DNA of 64,000 bases from Eubacteriales bacterium. GTDB lineage: Bacteria > Bacillota > Clostridia > Lachnospirales > Lachnospiraceae. A program made the position numbers and the translations under genes. The stretch's first letter is position 1. Each line of letters begins with the position of its first letter. Where the stretch lies: positions 1-64,000 of the forward strand of contig JAUNOY010000012.1 of NCBI GenBank assembly GCA_030536995.1. The letters run 5' to 3'. The notes below the pieces were generated by a model. The model was not told the DNA's origin, did no database searches, and worked only from the letters and a program-made list of their open reading frames with translations. Positions 9,139 to 17,182 of this stretch are shown here, piece after piece.

Positions 9139-10743
9139 TTATTCTTCCTCTTCTTTATCTTCCTCAATGATCACATCCATGTGAATGTTCTCACGAATCG
9201 CCTGATCTACGGTAATCTGTGCAAGATTGCTGTGCTGATGTTCTTTGGCAACAAGCATTTCTATGTTCACAGTTTTTCCGGTCTGCGCAGCGATAATATC
9301 CTGAAGTTCCTTTTGTGCTTCTGAATTTTCCGCATAATTTTTGCCAAGAAAATCCTGAAATTCCACATATAATGTTGCATCTTCTGTTTCACCGTTATAT
9401 TTAGGAATGGATTTCTGAAGCATCTGACGGAAAAGGCCGGTCGTCTGACCAATAATTCCTTTCCAGTTAGCCACTATTTTCTGAAGATCTTCCGGCGCTG
9501 CCTTCGAAGGCTTATAAGCCTGAGGTTCCCCAGAATTTTCTTTTCCTTCTGCCGGACTTCCCGCTGCAACGACAACCTGCTGCACAGGACGCTCCTCCAT
9601 CTGTTTTTCAAGGACACGGATTCGGTCAAGTACAGAATCCAAATTTGTCTCCATTGCAGGACGGCAAAGTTTAATCAGCGCAATCTCCACAAGAACCCTT
9701 TTCTGTGTAGCGAAGCGAATCTGACTTGACAGTTCCGAAAAAATCCTGATATACCGCATCAGAGTTTCCGCATCTGTCATCTGACTCTCTTCTTTAAGAA
9801 GCTCCAGATTCTCAGACGAAACATCAATCGCCTCCTCCGGATTTTCTGAAGTTTTTACAAGAAGAAGATTTCGCATATACCATGTAAAATCTCCGACAAA
9901 CTGACTCAGTTCTCTTCCTCCTACAATCAGTTCCTCCAGAATCCTGATTGAGCCGGTAACATTTCCGGCAAGAACCTGCCTCAAAAGCTTACTGAACACT
10001 TCCGTATCTACAGCGCCCAGCACTTCCAGGACTTTATCATAAGTCAGTGACTGACCGAGATAAAAAGCAATGCACTGGTCAAGAAGACTCAAGGCATCTC
10101 GCATGGAGCCATCGCCTGCTTTCGCAACATAGCGCACAGCTTTTTCTTCTGCTTCCACTCCTTCTGCACAAAGAAGCTCCTGAAGTCTCGCAGCAATGGT
10201 ATCGATTGTGATTCGGTGAAAATCATAACGCTGACACCTTGAAAGAATCGTAATAGGAATCTTATGCGCCTCTGTGGTAGCCAAAATAAATATAACATAT
10301 GACGGCGGTTCTTCCAACGTCTTGAGAAGAGCATTAAATGCTCCCGTGGAAAGCATATGAACCTCGTCGATAATGTATACTTTATATCTGCCTTCCGTCG
10401 GACGATAGGATACCTCCTCTCTTATCTCACGGATGTTATCCACACCATTGTTAGACGCAGCGTCAATCTCGATCACATTCATAGAAGTTCCTGCCTGAAT
10501 CGCTTTACACATTGCACATTCATTACAGGGGCTTCCATTTATCGGATGTTCACAGTTTACAGCTTTCGCCAGTATCTTTGCAACAGAAGTCTTACCGGTT
10601 CCTCTTGTGCCGCAAAACAGATAGGCGTGACCAATTCTGTCATGGGTAATCTGATTTCTCAAGGTTGTCACAATGTGATCCTGACCTTTCACTTCATCGA
10701 AGCTGTCCGGTCGAAATTTTCTGTAAAGGGCAGTGTAACTCAT
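9139..10743 (-). CDS. dnaX: DNA polymerase III subunit gamma/tau
   Basis: 534 residues. The clamp-loader AAA+ core has Walker [15 protein letters not shown] (about residues 43-56), a four-cysteine zinc module ([16 protein letters not shown]), Walker [11 protein letters not shown] and the SRC motif [11 protein letters not shown] tau-like C-terminal region of about 150 residues follows. The protein organises the replicative polymerase and loads the beta clamp. It heads the dnaX-ybaB-recR operon and has its own candidate promoter and a GC-rich leader hairpin upstream. Confidence 0.95.
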   Translation of the reverse strand: MSYTALYRKFRPDSFDEVKGQDHIVTTLRNQITHDRIGHAYLFCGTRGTGKTSVAKILAKAVNCEHPINGSPCNECAMCKAIQAGTSMNVIEIDAASNNGVDNIREIREEVSYRPTEGRYKVYIIDEVHMLSTGAFNALLKTLEEPPSYVIFILATTEAHKIPITILSRCQRYDFHRITIDTIAARLQELLCAEGVEAEEKAVRYVAKAGDGSMRDALSLLDQCIAFYLGQSLTYDKVLEVLGAVDTEVFSKLLRQVLAGNVTGSIRILEELIVGGRELSQFVGDFTWYMRNLLLVKTSENPEEAIDVSSENLELLKEESQMTDAETLMRYIRIFSELSSQIRFATQKRVLVEIALIKLCRPAMETNLDSVLDRIRVLEKQMEERPVQQVVVAAGSPAEGKENSGEPQAYKPSKAAPEDLQKIVANWKGIIGQTTGLFRQMLQKSIPKYNGETEDATLYVEFQDFLGKNYAENSEAQKELQDIIAAQTGKTVNIEMLVAKEHQHSNLAQITVDQAIRENIHMDVIIEEDKEEEE

Positions 10744-10765
10744 AAACAGACTCCTTTAACATTAC

Positions 10766-10792
10766 AGTCGCCGCGGAAAAAAACCGCGGCGG
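10766..10792 (-). other. GC-rich hairpin in the dnaX leader
   Basis: A perfect 8-bp stem, CGCCGCGG / CCGCGGCG, closes a seven-base loop of U residues on the minus-strand RNA. It lies between the dnaX promoter candidate and the dnaX start. No T tract follows the stem in the dnaX direction, so it does not look like a pfkA or dnaX terminator; in the plus direction a TAATTTTTT stretch follows it. Confidence 0.55.
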
Positions 10793-10810
10793 TAATTTTT
10801 TGTCTTATTA

Positions 10811-10840
10811 ATAATAATGGAAAAGACCATGTTCCGTCAA
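10811..10840 (-). promoter_or_regulatory. Candidate dnaX promoter
   Basis: On the minus strand TTGACG (10835-10840) and TATTAT (10811-10816) are separated by 18 bases in the short gap between pfkA and dnaX. Placing transcription start near 10804 leaves the GC-rich hairpin inside the dnaX leader. Confidence 0.5.
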
Positions 10841-10853
10841 GTCCGGAAATGCT

Positions 10854-11936
10854 TTAATCACCAAAGCTGATTCCGATTTCCTTGGCAGCAAGTACAGTCT
10901 GATCTTTTGGCGATACCATCTTTAATTTGCCTGCACAGTCAGCCAGCGGCACACGTGTAATCTTTCCGTCAACAATTCCTACCATAATACCGAATTCACC
11001 ATCAATAATAGCCTGAGCTGCTCCTGCTCCAATTCTTGTGGAAAGCACACGGTCATATGCGCACGGTTCACCGCCTCGCTGTGTATGCCCCGGAACTGTG
11101 ATACGAACCTCTGCCCCTGTCTCCTTAAAGATACGATCCGCAATCTCATAAGAAACTGAAGGATATTTTTTCGCTCTTGCTTCCAGTTTCTCTTTATATT
11201 TTTTCTTAGGAAGCTCTGCATCCTCTTTGGAAATTGCACCTTCCGCAACTGCAAGAATCGTAAAACGCTTTCCGGCCTTTGCTCGTTTTTTGATTGCATC
11301 TACCACTTTTTTGATATCATACGGAATTTCCGGAATCAGAATTATGTCTGCTCCTCCGGCTATTCCTGCATGAAGAGTAAGACTTCCTACTTTATGTCCC
11401 ATAACCTCCACAATAAACACACGCCCATGAGAAGCTGCCGTTGTATGGATACAGTCAATAGCGCTTGTAGCAATGTTTACTGCACTCTGAAAACCGAAGG
11501 TCATATCTGTACCGTAAATGTCATTGTCGATTGTCTTTGGGAGATGAATAATATTCAGCCCTTCCTCGCGGAGAAGGTTCGCTGTCTTCTGCGTTCCGTT
11601 TCCACCCAGAATCACAAGACAGTCCAGACAAAGTTTATAGTAAGTCTGCTTCATAGCAGCTACTTTATCAAGACCTTTTTCGTCCGGAACACGCATCAAC
11701 TTAAACGGCTGCCTGGACGTCCCCAGAATCGTTCCGCCCTGCGTGAGGATTCCGGAAAAATCTTTCGATGTGAGCATACGGTATTTACCATAGATCAGTC
11801 CCTTATAACCATCATCGAAACCGTATACCTCCAGTTCATCCAGATTGTTTGACAGCCCCTTTACAACACCTCGCATAGTTGCATTTAATGCCTGACAGTC
11901 ACCGCCGCTTGTCAGCAATCCGATTCTTTTTACCAT
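10854..11936 (-). CDS. pfkA: 6-phosphofructokinase (group III-like)
   Basis: About 360 residues. The start is the ATG at 11936 with GGAGGG 8 bases upstream; the longer reading frame is leader. Core motifs are GLLTSGGDCQALNA, GGTILGTSR, ILGGNGTQKTA, PKTIDNDIYGTD and VPGHTQRGG. The lysine in PKTIDND is the form seen in pyrophosphate-type and group III enzymes, where classical ATP enzymes have glycine. The residue after the GGN, however, is Gly, which goes with ATP use. I therefore call it probably ATP-dependent, of the group III type. It commits fructose-6-phosphate to glycolysis. Confidence 0.9.
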   Translation of the reverse strand: MVKRIGLLTSGGDCQALNATMRGVVKGLSNNLDELEVYGFDDGYKGLIYGKYRMLTSKDFSGILTQGGTILGTSRQPFKLMRVPDEKGLDKVAAMKQTYYKLCLDCLVILGGNGTQKTANLLREEGLNIIHLPKTIDNDIYGTDMTFGFQSAVNIATSAIDCIHTTAASHGRVFIVEVMGHKVGSLTLHAGIAGGADIILIPEIPYDIKKVVDAIKKRAKAGKRFTILAVAEGAISKEDAELPKKKYKEKLEARAKKYPSVSYEIADRIFKETGAEVRITVPGHTQRGGEPCAYDRVLSTRIGAGAAQAIIDGEFGIMVGIVDGKITRVPLADCAGKLKMVSPKDQTVLAAKEIGISFGD

Positions 11937-11987
11937 AGTGATTCCCTCCAGTTTTATTGTATAGTATTTATCCTTCAAAGTATATTT

Positions 11988-12016
11988 ATTATATAATATT
12001 TTCAAAACACACACAA
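11988..12016 (-). promoter_or_regulatory. Promoter of pfkA
   Basis: On the minus strand TTGTGT (12011-12016) and TATAAT (11988-11993) lie 17 bases apart, about 50 bases before the pfkA start. It is back to back with the SRP RNA promoter at 12110-12138. Confidence 0.65.
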
Positions 12017-12109
12017 TAGAAACTCTGTATTCTTTTATGAATCCACGCAAAAGCCTATTAATTCATTGTCCCCCCGCGAAGTATATCTCTTGGAATTTCC
12101 GGTATTCTA

Positions 12110-12138
12110 TTGACAAACTCTTTAAAAACGTCTATACT
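12110..12138 (+). promoter_or_regulatory. Promoter of the SRP RNA
   Basis: TTGACA (12110-12115), a 17-base spacer and TATACT (12133-12138) form a near-consensus promoter ending about 6 bases before the SRP RNA. Confidence 0.85.
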
Positions 12139-12143
12139 TAAAG

Positions 12144-12406
12144 TCCGCGCAGCCGGGGAGTTAGCGGTGCCCTATACCTGCAATCCGCTACAGCAGGGGT
12201 GATGCCAATCCGAGGCTTGTCTCCTGTGGAGCTGCCCTTTGTAAGTGGCGTTGACGTCTGGGTCTTACGCAACAGGAATCTGTGAACCGTGTCAGGGCAG
12301 GAATGCAGCAGCACTAAGCAGAAGCTCTTGTGTGCCGTAAGGGCGCCTGGGCCGAGTTAACTGCAGAGGTAACGTCTGTGGGACCATTCCGAAGTGCGGC
12401 GCGCGT
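12144..12406 (+). ncRNA. ffs: Signal recognition particle RNA, large bacterial type
   Basis: About 263 bases, the Bacillus-type RNA with an Alu domain. The universally conserved Ffh-binding region reads GAACCGTGTCAGGGCAGGAA then TGCAGCAGCACTAAGC, followed by TGTGCCGTAAGGGCGCCTGG and GCCGAGTTAACTGC, as in Bacillus scRNA. The two ends (CCGCGC and GCGCG) pair to close the long arm. With Ffh it targets nascent membrane and secreted proteins to FtsY. In Bacillus the gene also neighbours dnaX; here pfkA lies between. It has its own promoter and terminator. Exact ends are estimated to within a few bases. Confidence 0.93.
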
Positions 12407-12418
12407 AATAAAAAATAA

Positions 12419-12457
12419 CAATCTCCATCCGGAATTTCCGAATGGAGATTTTTTTAT
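12419..12457 (+). terminator. Intrinsic terminator of the SRP RNA
   Basis: AATCTCCATCCGGAA pairs with TTCCGAATGGAGATT and is followed by a run of seven T. The hairpin ends just before the stop of the convergent MATE gene and may serve both. Confidence 0.85.
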
Positions 12458-12462
12458 GCTTT

Positions 12463-13815
12463 CTATACTGTTTTTGTTCCATACTTTTTCTTCATAACAT
12501 AAATATAATAAGGAATCAGCGGAATCAAAGCCGCAAGCCACGCAGCCGGGTCAGACAGACAAACTCCGGCAAAACTGGTACGCCCGGCAACCAATATAAC
12601 AATTCCTGCCCTTGCCACCAGCTCAAAAATTCCTCCCAACATAGGCACCAGACCATACCCCATTCCCTGCAGGGCATTTCTGTAAATAAAAATACTTCCA
12701 AGAAATGGATATGCCCAGAAAACAGTATGGAAATATGTCACCGCAACATTAATCACATCCGTTTCCGAAGGACTCACAAACAGATATGTAAGATATTTTC
12801 CCAGGAAAAACATAACCACCATAGTAAACACGCTCCATGCAAGCACCATATACTGAGTATAACGAACACCTGCACGCACTCGTTCCATTTTCCCTGCACC
12901 ACGGTTCTGCCCCACATAAGTTGCAAGCGTTGCGCCAAATGCCACAAACACCGTAGCTACGATATTCTGTATTTTTCCTGCCGCGGAAAAGCCTGCCATA
13001 TGCGCAGGGCCATAAATATTTACCGCGCCCTGTACCATAATCGTTCCAATCGCAGTAATCGAAAACTGAAGTCCCATGGGAATACCAAGTGCCAGAAGTC
13101 TCTTGAAGCTGTCCATAGATACCTGAAAATCCTCTTTTTTCAGATGGAGAATCGGAAATCTTTTTACAATGTAAACAAGACAGAATATCGCAGAAATCCC
13201 CTGCGCGATTACTGTTGCGTATCCGCAGCCTTCTACTCCCATTCCAAAAACTACAATAAATACGATATCAAGGATTACATTGATCACCGCAGAAATAATC
13301 AGGAAATAGAGAGGGGATTTGGAATCTCCCAAAGCCCTGAGAAACGCTGCAAGGGCATTATAAAGGGCAGTCACACCAAGCCCCGCATAAATAACAGCCA
13401 TATATCCTTTCACATCGCCGAAAACTTCCGCAGGAGAATTCATCATATGAAGGATTGTGCCGTTTGCCATTTCGAATCCAACCGTCATAACAATGGAGAA
13501 CACTGCCATCAGGTAAACAGACATCGCTACATAATGGCGCATTCTGTCATATCGTTTCGCCCCAAACATCTGTGCTACAATAATCGCAAATCCGCTCGCC
13601 AACCCGTTCAGCCAGCCGGTCACAAAAAACATCAACGAGCCTGTACTCCCGATTGCTGCCAATGCATTTACTCCGATAAACTGTCCGGCAACTATAGAAT
13701 CCGCAATGTTATAAAACTGCTGAAAAATGTTTCCGAGACACATGGGGATCATAAATGAAATAATCAGCTTCACCGGATTGCCCACGGTCATGTCATTTGT
13801 GGTATTTTTCGCCAT
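12463..13815 (-). CDS. MATE family multidrug exporter (first)
   Basis: 450 residues with about twelve membrane spans and the two-fold repeat of MATE transporters; each half opens with an IPMCLGNIFQQFYNIADSIV-like or GIPMGLQFSITAIGTIMVQ-like segment. It probably exports cationic drugs or metabolites using a sodium or proton gradient. The ATG at 13815 has GGAGG seven bases upstream. Its leader holds a strong promoter, a short upstream reading frame and an intrinsic terminator only about 18 bases before the gene, so expression is probably controlled by attenuation. A second MATE gene lies at 15487-16845. Confidence 0.9.
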   Translation of the reverse strand: MAKNTTNDMTVGNPVKLIISFMIPMCLGNIFQQFYNIADSIVAGQFIGVNALAAIGSTGSLMFFVTGWLNGLASGFAIIVAQMFGAKRYDRMRHYVAMSVYLMAVFSIVMTVGFEMANGTILHMMNSPAEVFGDVKGYMAVIYAGLGVTALYNALAAFLRALGDSKSPLYFLIISAVINVILDIVFIVVFGMGVEGCGYATVIAQGISAIFCLVYIVKRFPILHLKKEDFQVSMDSFKRLLALGIPMGLQFSITAIGTIMVQGAVNIYGPAHMAGFSAAGKIQNIVATVFVAFGATLATYVGQNRGAGKMERVRAGVRYTQYMVLAWSVFTMVVMFFLGKYLTYLFVSPSETDVINVAVTYFHTVFWAYPFLGSIFIYRNALQGMGYGLVPMLGGIFELVARAGIVILVAGRTSFAGVCLSDPAAWLAALIPLIPYYIYVMKKKYGTKTV

Positions 13816-13898
13816 ACACTTCCTCCCTCTTCAAAAAAAATGCCCCGGCACTTTCTGATTCTGCCGAGACACATACCTCTAAACAACCAAAAACACAT
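13788..13898 (-). CDS. Putative upstream ORF (leader peptide) of the MATE gene
   Basis: A short frame begins ATG at 13898 with MCFWLFRGMCLGRIRK and reads through the terminator stem, then ends at a TGA inside the MATE coding region, in a different frame (about 36 codons). Translation over the stem would prevent the terminator from folding. No ribosome site is visible upstream and the predicted RNA start is only about 10 bases before the ATG, so translation would be leaderless or inefficient. This is inference from position, not a recognised family. Confidence 0.35.
   Translation of the reverse strand: MCFWLFRGMCLGRIRKCRGIFFEEGGSVWRKIPQMT
13833..13870 (-). terminator. Intrinsic terminator inside the MATE leader (attenuator)
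   Basis: On the minus strand GTCTCGGCA pairs with TGCCGGGGC (9 bp including two G-U) around an 11-base loop, then A and eight T. It lies downstream of the MATE promoter and just upstream of the MATE ribosome site, the place expected for a transcription attenuator. Confidence 0.75.
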
Positions 13899-13914
13899 TT
13901 GAAATGCGGATTTT

Positions 13915-13942
13915 ATTATAGCTCATTTTTCCCAGATTGCAA
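13915..13942 (-). promoter_or_regulatory. Promoter of the first MATE gene
   Basis: On the minus strand TTGCAA (13937-13942) and TATAAT (13915-13920) lie 16 bases apart, directly after the DUF1284 stop. A start near 13908 gives a leader of about 93 bases carrying the attenuator. Confidence 0.7.
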
Positions 13943-13967
13943 GAGGGATTTTTATTTTATTTTTCAT

Positions 13968-14378
13968 TTATTTCCAGCGGCTCTCCTGATTTTCACAGAT
14001 TGTATTCCACTGACACTCACCACAGATTTGCTCTCTTTTTCCAACAGACAGAATTCTGCTCTCTACAGCTTTTACAAATGTGTCAAAGCTCATTTCCTGC
14101 CCTTCCTCAAAACCACACAGCCCCAAAACAGCCCTGTCATACTTTTCAACCTTTCTGAAATCTCTACAAAGCTTCTCTCTGTTATTCGGACAGGCAGAAC
14201 AGATTTCATCAGTCTGAATCTGAAGAACAATTTCTGCGCCTTTTTCAAAAATCTCAAGCATTTCCGCCATATGCGCGGAAAAACTGCCGCTGTATCCCTC
14301 ACCTTTGAAATAAGCAAGGCACATCCCGTGATGAGGACGAAGTGGAATGCACCTTTTTTTGCTTTCACATGACAACAT
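13968..14378 (-). CDS. DUF1284 domain protein, cysteine-rich
   Basis: 136 residues from the ATG at 14378 (a TTG at 14411 is possible). It matches DUF1284: an N-terminal LRPHHGMCL segment and cysteines grouped as CSACPNNREKLC and CGECQWNTIC. Two cysteine clusters suggest an iron-sulfur or zinc site. Function is unknown. The start overlaps the end of bioY by 14 bases, so the pair is probably co-transcribed and translationally linked. Confidence 0.75.
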   Translation of the reverse strand: MLSCESKKRCIPLRPHHGMCLAYFKGEGYSGSFSAHMAEMLEIFEKGAEIVLQIQTDEICSACPNNREKLCRDFRKVEKYDRAVLGLCGFEEGQEMSFDTFVKAVESRILSVGKREQICGECQWNTICENQESRWK

Positions 14379-14919
14379 ATTTACGAATTCTTCCCGCCAG
14401 TATATACGCAAGCCCGATCTTGATCAGATCCGGGATAATAAACGGTATGACACACCAGCCCAAAACTGTAATAAGTCCCACGCTTCCCGTTGTTCCCGCA
14501 TAAACTGCCATGAACCATAATGTTCCGAACGCATAGCATACCAGCAGTCCTGCAAGCATGGAAATAATCTGTATTACGCTTCTTTTGCCCGGAACCTTTT
14601 CAAGAGCCCACATTACAAGAGCAGAGCCCAGGAATCCAAGAATATATCCTCCGGTATTCCCCATAAGAACACCTACTCCTCCTGTGAATCCGGCAAATAC
14701 AGGAATTCCCACTGCCCCAAGAAGAATGTAAACCAGAACTGCTACCGTTCCCCTTTTCCCTCCAAGAACGCCAAAAGCCAGAAATACGGCAAATGTCTGT
14801 AAAGTAAACGGAACCTGAGCAGGTATGGAAATCCATGAACAAATTGCCATAATTACCGCAAAAACAGCGATATACGCCATATCATAGGTTTTACTTTTCG
14901 TTGCTGCCACTGTTGACAT
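14365..14919 (-). CDS. bioY: BioY biotin ECF transporter S component
   Basis: 184 residues, about six membrane spans. The N-terminal WISIPAQVPFTLQTFAVFLA and GVLMGNTGGYILGF are the BioY signatures for biotin binding. As an S component it works with shared energizing subunits (EcfT/EcfA) encoded elsewhere. No biotin synthesis gene is nearby, which fits scavenging. A promoter lies at 14952-14980. Confidence 0.92.
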   Translation of the reverse strand: MSTVAATKSKTYDMAYIAVFAVIMAICSWISIPAQVPFTLQTFAVFLAFGVLGGKRGTVAVLVYILLGAVGIPVFAGFTGGVGVLMGNTGGYILGFLGSALVMWALEKVPGKRSVIQIISMLAGLLVCYAFGTLWFMAVYAGTTGSVGLITVLGWCVIPFIIPDLIKIGLAYILAGRIRKYVVM

Positions 14920-14951
14920 ATTAACTCCTCCAATAACTTCTTTGTAACCTT

Positions 14952-14980
14952 AATGTATCACCAAGCGGAATAATTGTCAA
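14952..14980 (-). promoter_or_regulatory. Promoter of bioY
   Basis: On the minus strand TTGACA (14975-14980) and TACATT (14952-14957) are separated by 17 bases, immediately after the tadA stop. TTGTAACC-like half sites are present but are not arranged as an inverted BirA operator. Confidence 0.65.
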
Positions 14981-14998
14981 CTATTTTCATTCAGCGGT

Positions 14999-15490
14999 TT
15001 ACAATTCATCTTCACTTTTCTTTTTCATAAGTTTTTTCTTTTTGCGAAGAGCTTTAAAAAAAGAACTGAGCATCGTTGAACACTCCTCCTCTAAAACCCC
15101 CCGGGTAACTTTCACTTTATGATTAAATCCATCCATTTCCAAAATGTTGATAACCGAACCCGCGCATCCCGCTTTGGGATTCATACTTCCGATGACCACT
15201 TCATCAATACGGGACTGCACAAGAGCCCCTGCACACATCTGACAAGGTTCTAATGTCACATACATGGTACATCCTTCCAGCCTCCAGTCCCCCAGCTTTT
15301 TACTTGCTTTACGAATGGCATTAAGCTCTGCATGAGAGAGCGTGTTCTTGTCTGTATTTCTTCTGTTGTAACCTCTGGCAATAATTTTCCCCTCGCACAC
15401 AATGACGCATCCGATGGGAACTTCCTCCAACGCCTCCGCTTTTTTTGCCTGACGAATAGCTTCCTTCATAAAACGTTCCTGTTCAGTCAT
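14999..15490 (-). CDS. tadA: tRNA-specific adenosine deaminase
   Basis: 163 residues from the ATG at 15490, which overlaps the MATE stop as ATGA. The cytidine-deaminase fold has the zinc and catalytic motif HAE (His53, Glu55) and PCQMC (Cys83, Cys86). TadA converts A34 to inosine in tRNA-Arg(ACG). The C-terminus is unusually lysine-rich (KALRKKKKLMKKKSE). Translation is coupled to the upstream MATE gene. Confidence 0.93.
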   Translation of the reverse strand: MTEQERFMKEAIRQAKKAEALEEVPIGCVIVCEGKIIARGYNRRNTDKNTLSHAELNAIRKASKKLGDWRLEGCTMYVTLEPCQMCAGALVQSRIDEVVIGSMNPKAGCAGSVINILEMDGFNHKVKVTRGVLEEECSTMLSSFFKALRKKKKLMKKKSEDEL

Positions 15491-16845
15491 AACTCTTCCT
15501 CCACTGCAGTCTGCACCAGTTTTTTTCTGTTTTTCATATAATAAAGAATCCCTGCAATATCTGCAATCGCCCATCCGACAGGAACAGAAATCCAGATTCC
15601 CTTCACTCCAAATACCGGAACCGCAGAAAGAATATATGCAAGGAGCACTCTTGTTCCAAGCGAGAACACCGTAAGTACCACGGACATCCCCGGTCTTTTC
15701 ACAGCACGGTAAAAGCCATACAGAAGGAACAAAAGACCGATTCCAAAATAGAATGCCCCTTCTATACGAAGGTAACCTACGCCGACACTGATAATCTCTG
15801 TTTCTGTACTTTTTACAAAAATCTGCATCAGAGGACGGGCAAACATACACACAATCGCACTTATAACAAGACAAAATACAAACGACGCTGCCGTTGCTTT
15901 TTTTATCCCTTCTCTGATTCGTTTTCCCTTCCCCGCACCGTAATTCTGGGCAACAAAAGTAGAAAACGCATTCCCGAAATCCTGTACAGGCATATACGCA
16001 AACGAATCTATTTTTACAGCCGCTGCAAATGCTGCCATGACCACCGATCCGAAACTGTTTACCAGCCCCTGTACCATCAGGATTCCAAAATTCATAACAG
16101 ACTGCTGAATACAGGTTAGAAAAGACAATGATGAAATTTCTCCTAGCACGCCTTTATCAAAACGCAGCTCTGTTTTCGAGATTCGAAACTGAGGGAATTT
16201 TCCCAATGTATACACCACAATGCCAATGCCCGATACATACTGAGCAAGAACCGTTGCCTCTGCCGCCCCGCGAACGCCTCGCCCCAGCACAAGAATAAAC
16301 ACCAGATCAAGAACAATATTCATCACTGCCGAAATCCCGAGAAAAACAAGGGGAACCATAGAATTCCCCACTGCCCGAAGAAGTGCCGCAAAAAAATTAT
16401 ATAAAAAAGTTGCGGCAATCCCCAGAAAAATCACCTGAAGATATTCCCTCATAAAAGGCATCACTTCCTCTGGTACCTGAAGAAGGAGCAGAATCCGTCC
16501 CAGACCTCCCACTGCAGCCACGTTCAGAATCAGTGTTACAATCCCTATCAGCACAAAGGAATGCACAATCGCAGCTTTCAGCTTCCCGGAATTTTTCTCT
16601 CCGAACGCAATGGAAAACACTGCGCTGCTGCCCATACACATTCCAATCATAATAGAGGTCAAAAAGGTCATAAGGGTGTATGACGAACCCACTGCCGCAA
16701 GTGCATTTGCTCCGAGAAACCGTCCCACAATCAGCGTATCCGCCACATTATAGCATTGCTGCAGCAAATTTCCAACCATCATGGGAAGGGCAAAGTAGAT
16801 AAGATTTTTTGTTATATTTCCTTCTGTCAAGCTTCTTTGTTTCAT
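15487..16845 (-). CDS. MATE family multidrug exporter (second)
   Basis: 452 residues, about twelve membrane spans, with the MATE opening ALPMMVGNLLQQCYNVADTL and a second-half repeat near residue 240. It is clearly related to, but diverged from, the exporter at 12463-13815 and lacks that gene's attenuator. It is translationally coupled to tadA at its end. The substrate is unknown. Confidence 0.9.
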   Translation of the reverse strand: MKQRSLTEGNITKNLIYFALPMMVGNLLQQCYNVADTLIVGRFLGANALAAVGSSYTLMTFLTSIMIGMCMGSSAVFSIAFGEKNSGKLKAAIVHSFVLIGIVTLILNVAAVGGLGRILLLLQVPEEVMPFMREYLQVIFLGIAATFLYNFFAALLRAVGNSMVPLVFLGISAVMNIVLDLVFILVLGRGVRGAAEATVLAQYVSGIGIVVYTLGKFPQFRISKTELRFDKGVLGEISSLSFLTCIQQSVMNFGILMVQGLVNSFGSVVMAAFAAAVKIDSFAYMPVQDFGNAFSTFVAQNYGAGKGKRIREGIKKATAASFVFCLVISAIVCMFARPLMQIFVKSTETEIISVGVGYLRIEGAFYFGIGLLFLLYGFYRAVKRPGMSVVLTVFSLGTRVLLAYILSAVPVFGVKGIWISVPVGWAIADIAGILYYMKNRKKLVQTAVEEEL

Positions 16846-16900
16846 AGTTCCCCCCTCTGCTGTAACTTCTGTTGTATATTTCTTGATTACTATTGTAATA

Positions 16901-16935
16901 CAAAAAAAGACCGGAAATCAATTTTGATTTCCGGT
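16901..16935 (-). terminator. Terminator of tRNA-Pro
   Basis: On the minus strand CCGGAAATCAAAA/TTGATTTCCGG forms a 10-11 bp stem followed by TCTTTTTTT. Confidence 0.85.
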
Positions 16936-16949
16936 GCCCCTGCCAAGAG

Positions 16950-17023
16950 TCGAAGCGACGGGATTCGAACCCACGACCTCTGCGTCCCGAACGCAGCGCT
17001 CTACCAAACTGAGCCACGCTTCG
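16950..17023 (-). tRNA. tRNA-Pro (anticodon CGG)
   Basis: 74 bases on the minus strand. The acceptor stem is CGAAGCG / CGCTTCG with discriminator A. The D arm has GTGGCTCAGTTTGGTAGAGC, the anticodon arm CTGCG-TTCGGGA-CGCAG gives anticodon CGG, and the T arm contains GGTTCGAATCC. CCA is not encoded. It is a single-gene unit with its own promoter and terminator. Confidence 0.96.
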
Positions 17024-17064
17024 ATTTGCACTTTTACGACTGCTTCATCGCTAATGCATGAGTT

Positions 17065-17093
17065 ATTATATGGTATAAATTGTATTTTGTCAA
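17065..17093 (-). promoter_or_regulatory. Promoter of tRNA-Pro
   Basis: Perfect TTGACA (17088-17093) and TATAAT (17065-17070) on the minus strand with a 17-base spacer, about 40 bases before the tRNA. Confidence 0.88.
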
Positions 17094-17182
17094 CATATTT
17101 TTTGAATTTTTTTAAATATTTTTTACATATTTTCAGTCTAACGAACATATACATGAATGAATGAATTTTACGGAGGCATGTT

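Noticed and set aside
12442-13758. 438-codon open frame on the plus strand
   Set aside because: It lies antisense to the MATE gene, is rich in His/Arg/Ser/Asn and has no family features. It is a shadow frame, like the long plus-strand frames at 3-1043 and 44189-45181.
14920-14998. BirA operator upstream of bioY
   Set aside because: TTGTAACC and TTGTCAAC half sites are present but in the same orientation, not as an inverted pair, so the site does not fit.
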